A DNA stretch of 64,000 nucleotides from Micromonospora sp. CCTCC AA 2012012 (GCF_040499845.1 NZ_CP159342.1:5704001-5768000); one strand, 5' to 3'. Positions 34,349-43,561 are shown, counted from the first letter of the stretch. Numbers and translations are program-made. Notes: generated from the letters alone by a model not told the origin.

Positions 34349-35086
34349 TTACTGCTGGACGGTCGAGGCCAACTTCTGCTTCTGCAGACGGATGACCTCA
34401 CGGACGTTGCCGGTCTTCTGCGCCGCGGCGATCTGCGCGTCGAGGTCCACCGGCGGTGCAGTGCCCCGGCTGCCCTGTGACGGGTCCGGAGCAGGATTAC
34501 GCGGCCCGGCCGGCGCGGCGGGGAACAGCGTGAGCAGCTCGGCGGCGTCGGCCTCCAGCTCCTCACGCGTCGAGCCCTGCAGCCGGGCGGCCTGCTGGAG
34601 GGTGAGGCCCTTCGCGGCGGCGATCTCCGCCCGCCAGCGGGCCGTCCGCTCCGAGTTCAGCTCCTCCTCGTGCTTGGTCAGCCGCTCGGTGAGCTGCTCC
34701 AGCTCGGTCGGCGCGTTGCCGGTCGGCTTGCTGCCGAGCAGCTCCGCCAGCTGCTTGAGCGGCGCCAGCTCGCCGAGCTGCTTCTCCAGGGCCTTGCGGG
34801 CCTCCCGCTCCTCCCGCAGCGCCTTCTCCCCGCCCGGGCCGAGCGGCTTGTCGGTCGGGTCACCGGCTGGCGGCGGGGTGGTGGGCGGCTGGCCGGCGCC
34901 CGCGCCGGGATCCGCGGGCGGGTTCGCCGACGGCTGACCGGCCCCGGGGGCCGGGTCCGCGGGCGGGTCCGGAGCGGCGCCGAGCTGCGGCCACACCAGG
35001 CGACCGGATTGGGTACGGCCGATCGCGCGCAACGGGTCGCCCGTGCGCGGGTGCAGCAGGTACGGGTGGGTGGGCAGGTGGGTCAT
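34349..35086 (-). CDS. Capsid scaffolding protein
   Basis: 245 residues: proline-rich N-terminal third, then a long coiled coil (EKALREEREARKALEKQLGE ... LTKHEEELNSERTARWRAEI) and a basic C-terminus. Placement directly before the major capsid gene is standard for scaffolds. ATG 35086 has a strong GGAGGT site; a start nine codons upstream is less likely. Confidence 0.8.
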   Translation of the reverse strand: MTHLPTHPYLLHPRTGDPLRAIGRTQSGRLVWPQLGAAPDPPADPAPGAGQPSANPPADPGAGAGQPPTTPPPAGDPTDKPLGPGGEKALREEREARKALEKQLGELAPLKQLAELLGSKPTGNAPTELEQLTERLTKHEEELNSERTARWRAEIAAAKGLTLQQAARLQGSTREELEADAAELLTLFPAAPAGPRNPAPDPSQGSRGTAPPVDLDAQIAAAQKTGNVREVIRLQKQKLASTVQQ

Positions 35087-35155
35087 CGCGACCTCCGGTA
35101 GGTGGCCCGGCATCGCGCCGAACCAGGTGATGAGCGGTGGCCTGGCGCGCCGCGC

Positions 35156-35503
35156 TCAGGTGTGGTCGGGCCAGTGCCAGGTGCCGCCTCGAAGTGACGG
35201 CTCGATCCAGCCGCAGGCGCAGTAGCGGAAGGGGCTGCCGTGATGCGCCCGGTTCAGGCAGCGCGGGTCGCCAGGCGTCTCCGCGCCGTCGTGGTACTCC
35301 AAGCCGCCGTCGTCCGCGAGCGGGTGGAAGAACAGGCCGGTGGGGTTGGCCACCATCACGCCGACCCGGCCGGCTTCCCCGACCTCCGTGATCGTGGCCG
35401 CCCGGCACGCCGGCGGGAACTTCCCGTCCGCGCTGCCTCGAGCGACGTAGTGGACCGCGCGGCCGATGGCCGGGGGCTGCTCGGGGGCCGGCGTCTCAGG
35501 CAC
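35156..35503 (-). CDS. Hypothetical head-region protein with CxC motif (115 aa)
   Basis: Shares the start pattern IGRAVHYVARG with the next gene upstream (IGRIVHYTLT) and continues GRVGVMVANPTGLFFHPLAD and FRYCACGWIEPSL. The two look like distant paralogs. Not recognised as a structural family, though such small proteins are common between portal and scaffold genes. Confidence 0.65.
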   Translation of the reverse strand: MPETPAPEQPPAIGRAVHYVARGSADGKFPPACRAATITEVGEAGRVGVMVANPTGLFFHPLADDGGLEYHDGAETPGDPRCLNRAHHGSPFRYCACGWIEPSLRGGTWHWPDHT

Positions 35504-35798
35504 GAGGCGGCCAAATCCAGCGGCCCTGCTCGCCGGCCTCGCCCTCGGGACGGGAGGTCGCCCAGTAGGTGTCGTTGCCGTCGAGGAACACCTGCAGGTT
35601 GGCAGCGTCGGCGCCGAACACGCGGACGACCATGGCCGGGTAGGTGTCGCCGGCCTCGACGCGGTTGCCGACGTGGCCCACGAAGCCGGTGTTGCCGGGC
35701 GTCGACTGGTCCGCGAAGTCCTTCCGACGGCGGTTGACCGCCTCGGCGTCGAACGTGGTCAGGGTGTAGTGAACGATGCGGCCGATGGTGGGCTGCAT
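35496..35798 (-). CDS. Hypothetical head-region protein (100 aa)
   Basis: ATG 35798 follows AGGAGA and the stop overlaps the next gene. IGRIVHYTLTTFDAEAVNRR, GHVGNRVEAGDTYPAMVVRV and FLDGNDTYWATS suggest a small beta-barrel. Probably paralogous to its downstream neighbour. Confidence 0.65.
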   Translation of the reverse strand: MQPTIGRIVHYTLTTFDAEAVNRRRKDFADQSTPGNTGFVGHVGNRVEAGDTYPAMVVRVFGADAANLQVFLDGNDTYWATSRPEGEAGEQGRWIWPPRA

Positions 35799-35809
35799 GG
35801 GGTCTCCTC

Positions 35810-36868
35810 TCATCGGATGTAGCCGAACCGCTTGAGCAGTCGGAGCGCTTCGGCCTGGTCGTCGCCGGCGGCGGCGAGGATGCTCTCGGGCATCAGCCGG
35901 GGAGTGCGGGCCTCCCGGTACCGGCCGCCGTCCTTGACCCCTCGCTCCCGGGCGCCGAGCCGGACGCCGGCCAGGCCGCGGGTGGTGATGCCCTCGGTGG
36001 TGGTGTAGACCTGCCGGCCGTACACCGCGCGGGTGGCGAGCTGGCCGCGGTCGCGGCCGCCGCGCAGCATCCGCGCCTCGTCGGCGGTGATGCGGGCGCC
36101 GGCCGGTGTCAGCCCGTACGCGCCGCGGCGGGCGTTGACGACCTGGCTGATGTCGGCGCCGAGGCGGATGGCCGCGGCGCCGGCCTTGGTGAACTGCCGG
36201 TCCTGCTCTTCTGCGCTCAGGCTGTCGAACCAGGCCCGAGGGTTCGTGGCGATCGCGTCGACGGTGTCCTCGGCGGCGGGGACGTGGACGCAGTCGCAGC
36301 AGGGGTGCCGGTCGAATGCCTCGGACAGCTTGTAGCGGCGCCCGGCGAGGACCACGCAGCGGCCGCAGGTGGTGCCAACGACCATCCGCACGTAGTCGTC
36401 GACGCCACGGACGGCCATCGCGGTGACGTCGGCGACCCGGCCGGCGTCGGCGACCTGGGTACGCACCGCCGTCTCCAGGGCGGCGTACCCGCCGGCGAGA
36501 GCCCGCCGGGTGTCGACGCCGTCGCCGATCGCGGTCAGCGCGGTGACGGCCGGCTGGTAGAGCAGCGACGCCAGGGGCCGCCCGTCGGAGGCGACGCCGG
36601 CGAGCGCGGCCGCCACCACGGTCGCCCGGGGTGCCGGCGTCACGCCCTGGGCGGCGAGCACCGCGTCGAGGTAGGTGTCCGCGGTGATCGCCGCGGCGTA
36701 CTGCGCCGCGGTGGCCACGGGCACCAGGTCGGCCAACTGGGTGGTCCAGCTGCGGGCGATGGCGTCGGGGTCGACGCGCGCCCACAGCTGACGGGACACC
36801 GTGACCAGCCGGTCGACGAGCCGGCGCCGGCGGCGGTGGTGCTCGCGGGCGACCTGCTCAGCCGACAC
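35810..36868 (-). CDS. VG15/MuF-like minor capsid protein
   Basis: 352 residues. Helical N-terminal ~150 residues with RRRLVDRLVTVSRQLWARVD, then GTTCGRCVVLAGRRY and RHPCCDCVHVPA (Cys/His cluster), then TPAGARITADEARMLRGGRD. This is the arrangement of VG15-type proteins that sit on the portal inside the head. Overlaps the portal stop by 11 bases. Confidence 0.85.
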   Translation of the reverse strand: MSAEQVAREHHRRRRRLVDRLVTVSRQLWARVDPDAIARSWTTQLADLVPVATAAQYAAAITADTYLDAVLAAQGVTPAPRATVVAAALAGVASDGRPLASLLYQPAVTALTAIGDGVDTRRALAGGYAALETAVRTQVADAGRVADVTAMAVRGVDDYVRMVVGTTCGRCVVLAGRRYKLSEAFDRHPCCDCVHVPAAEDTVDAIATNPRAWFDSLSAEEQDRQFTKAGAAAIRLGADISQVVNARRGAYGLTPAGARITADEARMLRGGRDRGQLATRAVYGRQVYTTTEGITTRGLAGVRLGARERGVKDGGRYREARTPRLMPESILAAAGDDQAEALRLLKRFGYIR

Positions 36869-38366
36869 CGGCCGGCACCGGCTCGGGCGCTGGGGCCGGC
36901 GCGGTTGGTGGCACCGGTGGCTCGACCGGGGCTGGCTGGCCGCCCATGCCCATGTTGATGATCTCCCGGACCGGGTCCTGTTGTGCGGCCGCGTCGTCCT
37001 CGGCCTGCATCCGTCGGATCTGGCCCTGGGTGTAGCCGAGGTCCTCGCGGGCCTGCCGCTTGGTGATGATCGGCTCGTCGCTGCCGAACAGTTTCCGGAC
37101 GGCGTCGGCGGCCTGCGCCCGGGTCGGGGTGGCCGGGTCCTGCCAGATGGTTTCCAGCCGCTTGGCCTGCGGGTCCCAGTCGCCGTCCTGCAGCCGGCGC
37201 ACGTGCCGGTTGACCCGCTTGTACGGGCCGGACATGGCTTTCTGCCGCCGCTCGGCCCGCTTGATCAGCCGGGCCTCGGCCGCCCGCCACGCCTCCGCGC
37301 TGGCCGGGGTGTCGGTGACCACTCCGAACGCGGTCGGCGGCAGGCCGACCAGGGCGGTGGCGTGCTTGGCCAGCTGCGTCAGGGACTGGTGGAAGTTGGC
37401 CAGGCTGGACGCGGCGAACTCGTGGGCCTTGATGCCGCCGCCGTCGGAGTCCTCACCGCCGCTGCCTTCCAGGGTGAGCAGCTTGCCCATGATGACCTGC
37501 AGCGCGGACTGCTTCTGGCCCTTGTCGTCGACCAGGTCGTCCTCACCGATGCCGAACAGCGCGCGCAGCGGGATCGCGTGGAACTCGGCGGCCACCATCA
37601 TGTCGCTGGCCAGCTTGTTGGCGGCGTGCGACAGCGACAGCAGCGGGATGGTCAGTTCCGACTTGCCGTACCGGTCGGCCAGCCGGCCCCGGTTGGTCAG
37701 CGGCGTGACGAGGACCTCGCCGACGTTGTGCACGTCCCGGCCGGTCTCCCGCCAGCCCTGCGGCCCCCGGTCGTACCAGACGGTGTAGTTAGGCATGTAG
37801 AGGGTCGCGTACTCCTCGGGCAGCTTGATCAAGCTGTCCGGGTCCTCCACCCAGCGGCGCAGCGCCGCCCGCGGCTGCCGGGTGCGGGGGTCGATGTCGG
37901 CGTACATCTCCAGCGGCGACTCCACGGTCACCAGCGGGGTGTCCTCGTCGTCCTCGTTGGTGCCCACCGCCAGGTACGACCGCTTCATCACCAGGGCGTC
38001 GAGGCGTCCGAGCTGCGCCTCCTCGTCGAGGTCGTTGTCCTGCCACACTCGCATCAGGTTCTTGTCCGCCGTCGCCGACGCGAGCTCCGCCGGCGCGACG
38101 TCCGGATCGGGCCGCTCGTCGTCCTCCGGATACCGGAAGCCCAGCGGATCGAGACGTTCCTCGAGCGGGTCGACCGCGAGCATCGGCCACCCGAGGGACA
38201 CGGCCTGGAGGCGGTCGCCGACCTCCCGCAGGATCTCCGGGTGGATGTAGTGCAGCGGCGCGCTGCCCTCGTAGAGGGCGTTGAGCTCTTGCAGCTGCGG
38301 CTTGTCCCGGTCGTGCCGGTTCGCCAGGTGGGTGACCCAGCCCAGGTCATCGGACGGCAGCGCCAC
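36858..38366 (-). CDS. Portal protein (SPP1 gp6-like)
   Basis: 502 residues. YEGSAPLHYIHPEI-type start (LNALYEGSAPLHYIHPEILR), VDPLEERLDPLGFRYP, LTNRGRLADRYGKSEL and TPASAEAWRAAEARLIKRAE are typical of actinobacterial phage portals that form the dodecameric DNA gate. Just downstream of the large terminase, as usual. Confidence 0.92.
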   Translation of the reverse strand: MALPSDDLGWVTHLANRHDRDKPQLQELNALYEGSAPLHYIHPEILREVGDRLQAVSLGWPMLAVDPLEERLDPLGFRYPEDDERPDPDVAPAELASATADKNLMRVWQDNDLDEEAQLGRLDALVMKRSYLAVGTNEDDEDTPLVTVESPLEMYADIDPRTRQPRAALRRWVEDPDSLIKLPEEYATLYMPNYTVWYDRGPQGWRETGRDVHNVGEVLVTPLTNRGRLADRYGKSELTIPLLSLSHAANKLASDMMVAAEFHAIPLRALFGIGEDDLVDDKGQKQSALQVIMGKLLTLEGSGGEDSDGGGIKAHEFAASSLANFHQSLTQLAKHATALVGLPPTAFGVVTDTPASAEAWRAAEARLIKRAERRQKAMSGPYKRVNRHVRRLQDGDWDPQAKRLETIWQDPATPTRAQAADAVRKLFGSDEPIITKRQAREDLGYTQGQIRRMQAEDDAAAQQDPVREIINMGMGGQPAPVEPPVPPTAPAPAPEPVPAGVG

Positions 38367-38369
38367 GGG

Positions 38370-40013
38370 TCACCTCCTGACGATGATCTGCTTGCGTTTC
38401 TTGCGTTTCCAGCCGCCCTTGGCGAGGGCGTCCAGGCGGGCTCTCCAGGACAGGCATCCGGCCATGGCCAGGTCGATGTACTTCGTCGAGTCCGGCCGCA
38501 CCTTGTAGATCGTCCAGAGCGGGGTCTCGTCGTCGTCGCGGATCTTCAGGTCGCCGCGCACCGAGTTGCCGATGTGCTCGGCGTACGTCGTGTCGCCGTT
38601 GTGGGTGAGCTCGCCGGAGGTCTGCGCGGTCCGGTAGGCGCGCATCGCCTGGCCGATCTGGCGGGGCCGGTTGGTGTACCACTCCAGCACCCGACGCTCT
38701 CCCCACCGGCCTGACCAGCGGGCCACGGCGGACTCGAAGCGCGGCGGGTCGGCGTACACCAGCCGCACCGCGTAGAGGTCCATCGCCTCGGTCAGGACGC
38801 CGTCGACGTCGTCGTCGGTGACCTCCCAGCCCTCGGCGTCGTCGGGGCGCACCCAGTAGCGCAGTGGCCACTGGAAGCCGGTCTCGATGTGCGTGGCGAT
38901 GAAGCCGACGGCGTCGCGCCAGCGGGCCCCGTCGAAGCCGATGGTGATCGGCTCGCCGTGCTCGATCCGGACCTCGCGCCGGGCGAGGGTTTCCCACCGC
39001 GCCGGGTCGAAGGCGTTGCGCTCGGCCGAGCGCCGGCGGTTGAGCCACACCCGCTGGAAGTACATCTTGTCGGTGTCGGGCTGCTGATACAGCGACGCGA
39101 TCGACTCGACCTGGCCCTCGAAGTCCGGCCACGCCGCGATCGCCGGCCCGGACGCCTCTCGGATCGCCGCCTTCAGCTGCTCCCGGTCCTCCAGGTCCTC
39201 GTCGTCGCGCCAGGACGCCTCCCGGTGGAAGAAGAACAGCGACGGGTCCCGGGCCTTGCCGGCGGCGATCATCTCGGCGTACTGGTGGGTGTCCTCCGCG
39301 CAGGAGCCCTGACCCTCGCCGTAGGTGGTGGTGGTCTCCAGCTCCCACGCGTCCGCGAGCACCCGCTTGGGCAGGTTGTTCCGCATGGTCTGCCGGGCGT
39401 CCTTGAGCCGCGGCAGGAGCATGCGGTGCGTCTCGTCGAAGTGCTGGAAGGTCGTGCGAGCACCGTCGGCCGCCGAGGGCGACCCGGCGACCGCCTCTGC
39501 CTTGCCCTCCCCGTCGATGCGGGTGATGTGCTCCTTGCCCGAGTCGAACAGGTCTGCGTCCGGGCCCTCGGTGCACATCACCAGCAGCGCCCCGTACGCC
39601 AGCTCCTCGGTCTGCTCCTCGGTGTAGGCCAGCATCGGGATGTACGGGTCGGTGACCGGCGCGCCGACCGGCTGCCACACCCCGTCGACCAGGTGGAAGC
39701 CGGCCGCGCGGACCGGCGCTTCCGGGTGCAGCTCCGCGTACGCGACCCACGCCGCGAGCTCCGTCTTCGCGGTGCCCTTGCGCAGGCTGATCGCGGCCCG
39801 CTTGAAGCGCCGGCGCCCGGCCCGGGGATGCCCTCGCGGGTACACCTCGTACGCCCGGTAGAGCAGCGCCCGCTTCTCCACGTCGATGCTGGCCGGCCGG
39901 CCGCGCAGGTCGCCCGGGCCGTGGATGGCCCGCTCTTCGAGGAAGTCGCACAGCTGCGGGCCGAGGCTCGGCCAGGGTTGCTCATCGAGGGGCGGGACGA
40001 CGAAGACGCTCAC
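38370..40013 (-). CDS. Terminase large subunit
   Basis: 547 residues. ATPase Walker A-like LRKGTAKTELAAW (about 70-82) and Walker B with FQHFDETHRM; nuclease half with GFDGARWRDA, YADPP and DLAMAGCLSWRA carrying metal-binding aspartates. It cuts and pumps phage DNA into the prohead. Overlaps terS by 4 bases. Confidence 0.92.
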   Translation of the reverse strand: MSVFVVPPLDEQPWPSLGPQLCDFLEERAIHGPGDLRGRPASIDVEKRALLYRAYEVYPRGHPRAGRRRFKRAAISLRKGTAKTELAAWVAYAELHPEAPVRAAGFHLVDGVWQPVGAPVTDPYIPMLAYTEEQTEELAYGALLVMCTEGPDADLFDSGKEHITRIDGEGKAEAVAGSPSAADGARTTFQHFDETHRMLLPRLKDARQTMRNNLPKRVLADAWELETTTTYGEGQGSCAEDTHQYAEMIAAGKARDPSLFFFHREASWRDDEDLEDREQLKAAIREASGPAIAAWPDFEGQVESIASLYQQPDTDKMYFQRVWLNRRRSAERNAFDPARWETLARREVRIEHGEPITIGFDGARWRDAVGFIATHIETGFQWPLRYWVRPDDAEGWEVTDDDVDGVLTEAMDLYAVRLVYADPPRFESAVARWSGRWGERRVLEWYTNRPRQIGQAMRAYRTAQTSGELTHNGDTTYAEHIGNSVRGDLKIRDDDETPLWTIYKVRPDSTKYIDLAMAGCLSWRARLDALAKGGWKRKKRKQIIVRR

Positions 40014-40633
40014 ACCGCACGCAGCGCGGCGAGCGGGTCAGCCGCGGGGGCACCCGACGTCGCCGCGGCTGCCGGCTGCTGCCGTTCGGCTCGCTCGGCT
40101 CGCTTGGCGGCGGTCTCGTCCTCGACGACCTCCCACCGCAGCCGCAGCATCGCCATCGGCGACAGGCCGAGCCGGTCCGACCACTGCCGGGCCTCCTTGG
40201 CCGCGGCGAGGTCGCCGAGCTCGGCGAGGACCTTGTGCCGCACGTACTGCGCGACGTCGCGCGTCCAGCGCAGCCGCTCCCACGCCACCGCCTGCGGCAG
40301 CCGCCACAGGTCCCGCCACAGGTCAGCCTCCAGCGCGCGCTGCGCCTTCATCTGCGCCTGGACGATGGCCAGCTTCTCCCTGGTCGCCTCCAGCCGCCGG
40401 CGGACCGACGCCTCCTTGCGGGTGCCCTCCAGCTCGGCCAGGTCCTCCTCCAGGTCGACCACCGCGGCGGCGAGCATGTCTCGCCGCGCGGCCATCACCA
40501 CGTCGGGGACCAGCGGCCAGTTCGGTGCCCGTCGACCTCCGCGCCCCTCCACCGGCAGCCGGGTCGTCGCGACCGTGGCGTTGCGGCGGCGGCGCTGTCC
40601 CGCCGGCTTCGGCGCCGGCCCCATCCCACCCAT
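40010..40633 (-). CDS. Terminase small subunit
   Basis: 207 residues with a basic N-terminus, APNWPLVPDVVMAARRDMLA, a coiled coil (LEEDLAELEGTRKEASVRRR) and LPQAVAWERLRWTRDVAQYV. Position between an HNH gene and terL and the helical layout indicate the DNA-recognition subunit. ATG 40633 follows GAGGGGGA. Confidence 0.8.
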   Translation of the reverse strand: MGGMGPAPKPAGQRRRRNATVATTRLPVEGRGGRRAPNWPLVPDVVMAARRDMLAAAVVDLEEDLAELEGTRKEASVRRRLEATREKLAIVQAQMKAQRALEADLWRDLWRLPQAVAWERLRWTRDVAQYVRHKVLAELGDLAAAKEARQWSDRLGLSPMAMLRLRWEVVEDETAAKRAERAERQQPAAAATSGAPAADPLAALRAV

Positions 40634-40736
40634 GATCGGTTCCCCCTCGCGGCATCGCGCCGCAGACGGCCCGACCGTCACATCGCGTGACGGTCGCGGG
40701 GTGCCCCGGATCTCCCAGACCCGTACACCCCATTTT

Positions 40737-40916
40737 CTACCTCCCCGGCGGTACTGCTGACCTGGGGCCTTGGGGGTCACCCCCCACCCCTCCGGCGTTC
40801 ATCACTCTGCGTGACATTCGCGAGGGGGGCGTCTGGTACCAGCGTCGGGCTTGCTCGACGATGCGTGCCGCTCGTTCGGCGTCGGCCTGCCTCGGGATGA
40901 ACAGTTCATCGGGCAT
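40737..40916 (-). CDS. Small hypothetical protein between HNH and terS (59 aa)
   Basis: ATG 40916 lies 5 bases after GGGAGG inside the end of the HNH gene, overlapping its stop by 11 bases. The N-terminal half is helical and charged (ADAERAARIVEQARRWYQ). Support is the ribosome site and overlap; no family recognised. Confidence 0.5.
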   Translation of the reverse strand: MPDELFIPRQADAERAARIVEQARRWYQTPPSRMSRRVMNAGGVGGDPQGPRSAVPPGR

Positions 40917-41301
40917 GCCAGCCTCCCGGCTGCTCGGCGGTGGTGTGCTTGCTGTGGCATCGGCCGCACAGGCCGCGGCCGCGGCGCGGGTCGTTGGGGT
41001 CGAGGCCTGCGGCGACCAGGTCGCGTCGGTCGCGGGGCCAGTGGTCGGCGTGCCGGGACGGGCGTAGGCACTGGGCGCCGTGGCCGTGGCCGTCGTCGGT
41101 GCACACGCACAGCGGGTTCTTCAGCAGGACCTGGCGGCGGAAGCGCCGCTCGTGCCGCCGGTCGTATCCCCGTTCCCGCGATGTACCCCGGACCTGCTCG
41201 GCCCGGGCGATGCAGGCCGGGCACCGGCCCGACGGCACCGGCTCGATGCAGCCCGTCCCGTCCGGGCCCGCACCCGAGCAGATCTTCCACGCCCTCGGCA
41301 T
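40906..41301 (-). CDS. HNH endonuclease (packaging-associated)
   Basis: 131 residues. Two zinc-binding Cys pairs (CIEP/CPAC) and an HNH core: RHADHWPRDRRDLVAAGLDP with N-D-P, then LCGRCHSKHT. An HNH gene beside the terminases is typical of cos-type HK97-like phages, where it assists terminase cutting. Start ATG 41301 or, in frame, the GTG 12 bases upstream. Confidence 0.85.
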   Translation of the reverse strand: MPRAWKICSGAGPDGTGCIEPVPSGRCPACIARAEQVRGTSRERGYDRRHERRFRRQVLLKNPLCVCTDDGHGHGAQCLRPSRHADHWPRDRRDLVAAGLDPNDPRRGRGLCGRCHSKHTTAEQPGGWHAR

Positions 41302-41401
41302 CGGCCCCTCCACGACGAACGCCCCGGACGGAGGGCCGGGGCGTTCGCTGGGCTGCGGGGCTCGACGCCCTGCGGCCTGCCGCGTGCAACAGGTAGATCA
41401 T

Positions 41402-41426
41402 CCAGTAGGTACACCTGTCCTACTGG
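41402..41426. promoter_or_regulatory. Inverted repeat upstream of the packaging/late operon
   Basis: CCAGTAGG (41402-41409) and CCTACTGG (41419-41426) form a perfect 8-bp inverted repeat with a 9-base centre that includes TACACCTGT. AGGTACACCT here (41407-41416) also occurs in the immunity region at 51490-51499. Likely operator for the late genes; the surrounding 41302-41483 has no gene. Confidence 0.5.
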
Positions 41427-41483
41427 AGGATGAGCGTACGCGCTGCTCCCGGGGTTGATCAAGCAGCCGGGTCGACCGGCGCG

Positions 41484-42491
41484 TCACCCCTGGGCGGCGG
41501 CTGCCTTCCGGGCCCGATCGGCAGCCCGCCGAGCCCGTTCCTCCTCGTCTCGCTGGCGCTGCTCGGCGATCTGGTCGAGCAGGTTCAGGACGTCCCCGAA
41601 CTTATAGCGCGGCCGCTGCCACTCGTCGACGTCGAGCAGCAGCGGGCCCTCGACTCCGTCGTCCAGTGCGATCCGCGCCGCGACCAGGCGGCCGCGCTGG
41701 GCGAGGGCGCGCAGCTGCCCGGCGGTGCAGGGCCGGCCGAGCCGGGCGGCGGCGGTGGCCAGCTGCGTCGCGGTGCCGAGGACGTCGCGGGCCTCGTCGA
41801 GCAGCCACCGTACGCGGGGTCCGGTCTGGTGGGTGGTGTGGCAGCCGGGGCAGCGGACCCAGGTGACGCCGGGCCAGGCGTACAGGTCGGTCGGGCACGG
41901 GCGGTCCGGGTCGCCGTCGATCGGGGTGGCGCAGGTGCCGGCGTACCAGCGGTCCGCCGGGTTCTCGATGATCCGCTTGACGGCGTTCGCCGCGCCGAGC
42001 AGCTCTTCGGCGGCGTCGGCAGCATCGGGCTGGCGGCGGAGCCAGTGCAGGTGGTCGACGACGAACTGGGCGGCGGCCGCGACCGGGTGCTCGGGGCGGC
42101 GGTCGCGGATCACGTCGCACGACGGGTGGCCGCACCGGCCGGGCAGGGCTGCCCAGCCGGCGCCTGGGCACAGCGGCCCGATGGCGCGGGCACGCCGGCG
42201 CGGCAGCGGCACGCCCCGGGCGGTCGCGATGTGGTCCATCCAGGTGACCACGACGTGCGCGGCGGCCCACGCGGCCGCAGAGGCGTCGAGGTCGACGGGG
42301 ATGGGCGGCTCGGCGGAGCGCGGGCCGTTCGTCGCGCCGTAGCGGGCCTGCCGGCTGACGTTGACGTCGGGCTCGCCAGCGAGGGTCACCATCTCCCGCA
42401 GCGCGAGGCCGACCGGCCGGTAGCAGGCGGGGCAGACGTAGCCGCCGGTCGGGTCGGGCTTCTGGCACCACTGGCACCGGTGCGCGGTCAC
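41484..42491 (-). CDS. Zinc-finger and HTH protein of unknown function
   Basis: 335 residues. N-terminal CQWCQKPDPTGGYVCPAC zinc ribbon, a central domain with CGHPSCDVI, a second CPTDLYAW ... CPGCHTTH ribbon and a C-terminal HTH-like segment (CTAGQLRALAQRGRLVAARI). Common in actinobacterial prophages and integrative elements; probably DNA-binding, possibly replication or late-gene control. GTG start overlaps the previous stop. Confidence 0.7.
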   Translation of the reverse strand: MTAHRCQWCQKPDPTGGYVCPACYRPVGLALREMVTLAGEPDVNVSRQARYGATNGPRSAEPPIPVDLDASAAAWAAAHVVVTWMDHIATARGVPLPRRRARAIGPLCPGAGWAALPGRCGHPSCDVIRDRRPEHPVAAAAQFVVDHLHWLRRQPDAADAAEELLGAANAVKRIIENPADRWYAGTCATPIDGDPDRPCPTDLYAWPGVTWVRCPGCHTTHQTGPRVRWLLDEARDVLGTATQLATAAARLGRPCTAGQLRALAQRGRLVAARIALDDGVEGPLLLDVDEWQRPRYKFGDVLNLLDQIAEQRQRDEEERARRAADRARKAAAAQG

Positions 42492-43561
42492 AGGTCCTCC
42501 TCAGCGGCGGGTGGGGTGGCGGGGACAGCTCCGGGTGGCCAGACGTAGTGAGGCTCAGGTGGCGGCAGGGCCGGGGGACGGGACCGCCGGTGGTAGATGT
42601 CCGGGGAGTCCGGGGGCCGGGCCGGCTGGGTGGGGCGAGGGCTGGGATCGGGGTGATCACGGCGGTGCCCGACCCGACCCAGCTGGGTACCCCCCTCGAC
42701 GCCCGCGGGCCGCTGTTCGTGCTGGTCGCCGCCGTGCTGCGGATACACCTGTCCTGTCGACTCGTCGTTTGGATCACCGTTTCGATCACCGTTGGGGTCG
42801 GTGACGGGATCAGTGATCGGATCAGCGCCCGATCGGTGATCGGTGGCTGTTTCGTCGGTGATCCGTTGGTGGTCGGGGAGGTCGTTGAGCACCTGGTCGC
42901 GGGCGGCCCACGCGCCGCGTTGTTGCGGGGTGGGCTCGGGCAGCAGGACCATGTCAGCCTCGTAGGGGGTGCGGTGGCCCTTGTACTCGTTGCAGCGGCC
43001 GCAGCAGACGACGAGGTTCGCGCCGTCCTCGCCGGCGGCCTTGTCGGGGTCGACGTGGTCGTAGGTGAGGACCTTGCGGCGGTCCCGGGCGCGGCCGGCC
43101 TTGGCCGACAGCGGTCCGGATCGGCAGTACCGGCAGGCGCCGCCGTCGCGGGCGTACACCATCGCCTTGAGCGGCGCGGAGCGCAGGTCTGCCCGCTGGG
43201 CGCGGTTGCGCTCGTACTCGGTGCGGGACGGGTTGCGGCGCAGGAAGTTATGGATCCGGTAGGCGTAGCCGTCGATCCACGTGTCGCCGAGGCAGGGGCA
43301 GTCGTCGTCCGGCCGGTGCAGCAGAGGCTGCTCGTCGAGCACCGGCGTGCACAGCAGGTCGAGCCAACGGCGGCGGCGGGCGTACCGGATCGCGGTCTGT
43401 TCGGTGAGGTAGCCGTCCTTCTTGATGTGACTGGCCTTGGCCTTGAGGCGGCAGTAGGCCGCCTGGAGGTGGTCGACGGCGTTAGCGTCGCCGCCGGCGA
43501 GGACGTCCCACACCGCTTCGTCCGCGAAGGTGTCAGATTCGAGCCAATACGGCATCAGCAC
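42488..43561 (-). CDS. HNH endonuclease with N-terminal phage replication-like domain
   Basis: 357 residues. Residues 1-115 (YWLESDTFADEAVWDVLAGG, CRLKAKASHIKKDGYLTEQT) resemble N-termini of actinophage early proteins. Next an HNH domain: RDGGACRYCRSGPL, LTYDHVDPDKAAGEDGANLV, VCCGRCNEYKGHRTP. The last third is low-complexity, with DP repeats encoded by GATC-rich DNA (see 42772-42863). Role could be recombination, DNA processing or replication; not certain. GTG 43561, or ATG two codons later. Confidence 0.78.
   Translation of the reverse strand: MLMPYWLESDTFADEAVWDVLAGGDANAVDHLQAAYCRLKAKASHIKKDGYLTEQTAIRYARRRRWLDLLCTPVLDEQPLLHRPDDDCPCLGDTWIDGYAYRIHNFLRRNPSRTEYERNRAQRADLRSAPLKAMVYARDGGACRYCRSGPLSAKAGRARDRRKVLTYDHVDPDKAAGEDGANLVVCCGRCNEYKGHRTPYEADMVLLPEPTPQQRGAWAARDQVLNDLPDHQRITDETATDHRSGADPITDPVTDPNGDRNGDPNDESTGQVYPQHGGDQHEQRPAGVEGGTQLGRVGHRRDHPDPSPRPTQPARPPDSPDIYHRRSRPPALPPPEPHYVWPPGAVPATPPAAEEDL
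42772..42863. repeat. Cluster of GATCACCG repeats inside the HNH gene
   Basis: GATCACCG occurs at 42772 and 42784 and its complement CGGTGATC at 42834-42841 and 42856-42863, with degenerate copies between. It encodes a Thr/Asp/Pro-rich linker. Could be coding low complexity or a protein-binding cluster. Confidence 0.4.

Noticed and set aside
40640..40735. Possible cos site near terS
   Set aside because: The region fits the location of a cos site in HNH-type phages, but no recognisable nick-site symmetry can be read without virion end data.
42744..42755. TACACCTGTCCT shared with the inverted repeat at 41410
   Set aside because: This copy lies within a coding linker without symmetry; a 12-mer match is expected by chance in a window this size.
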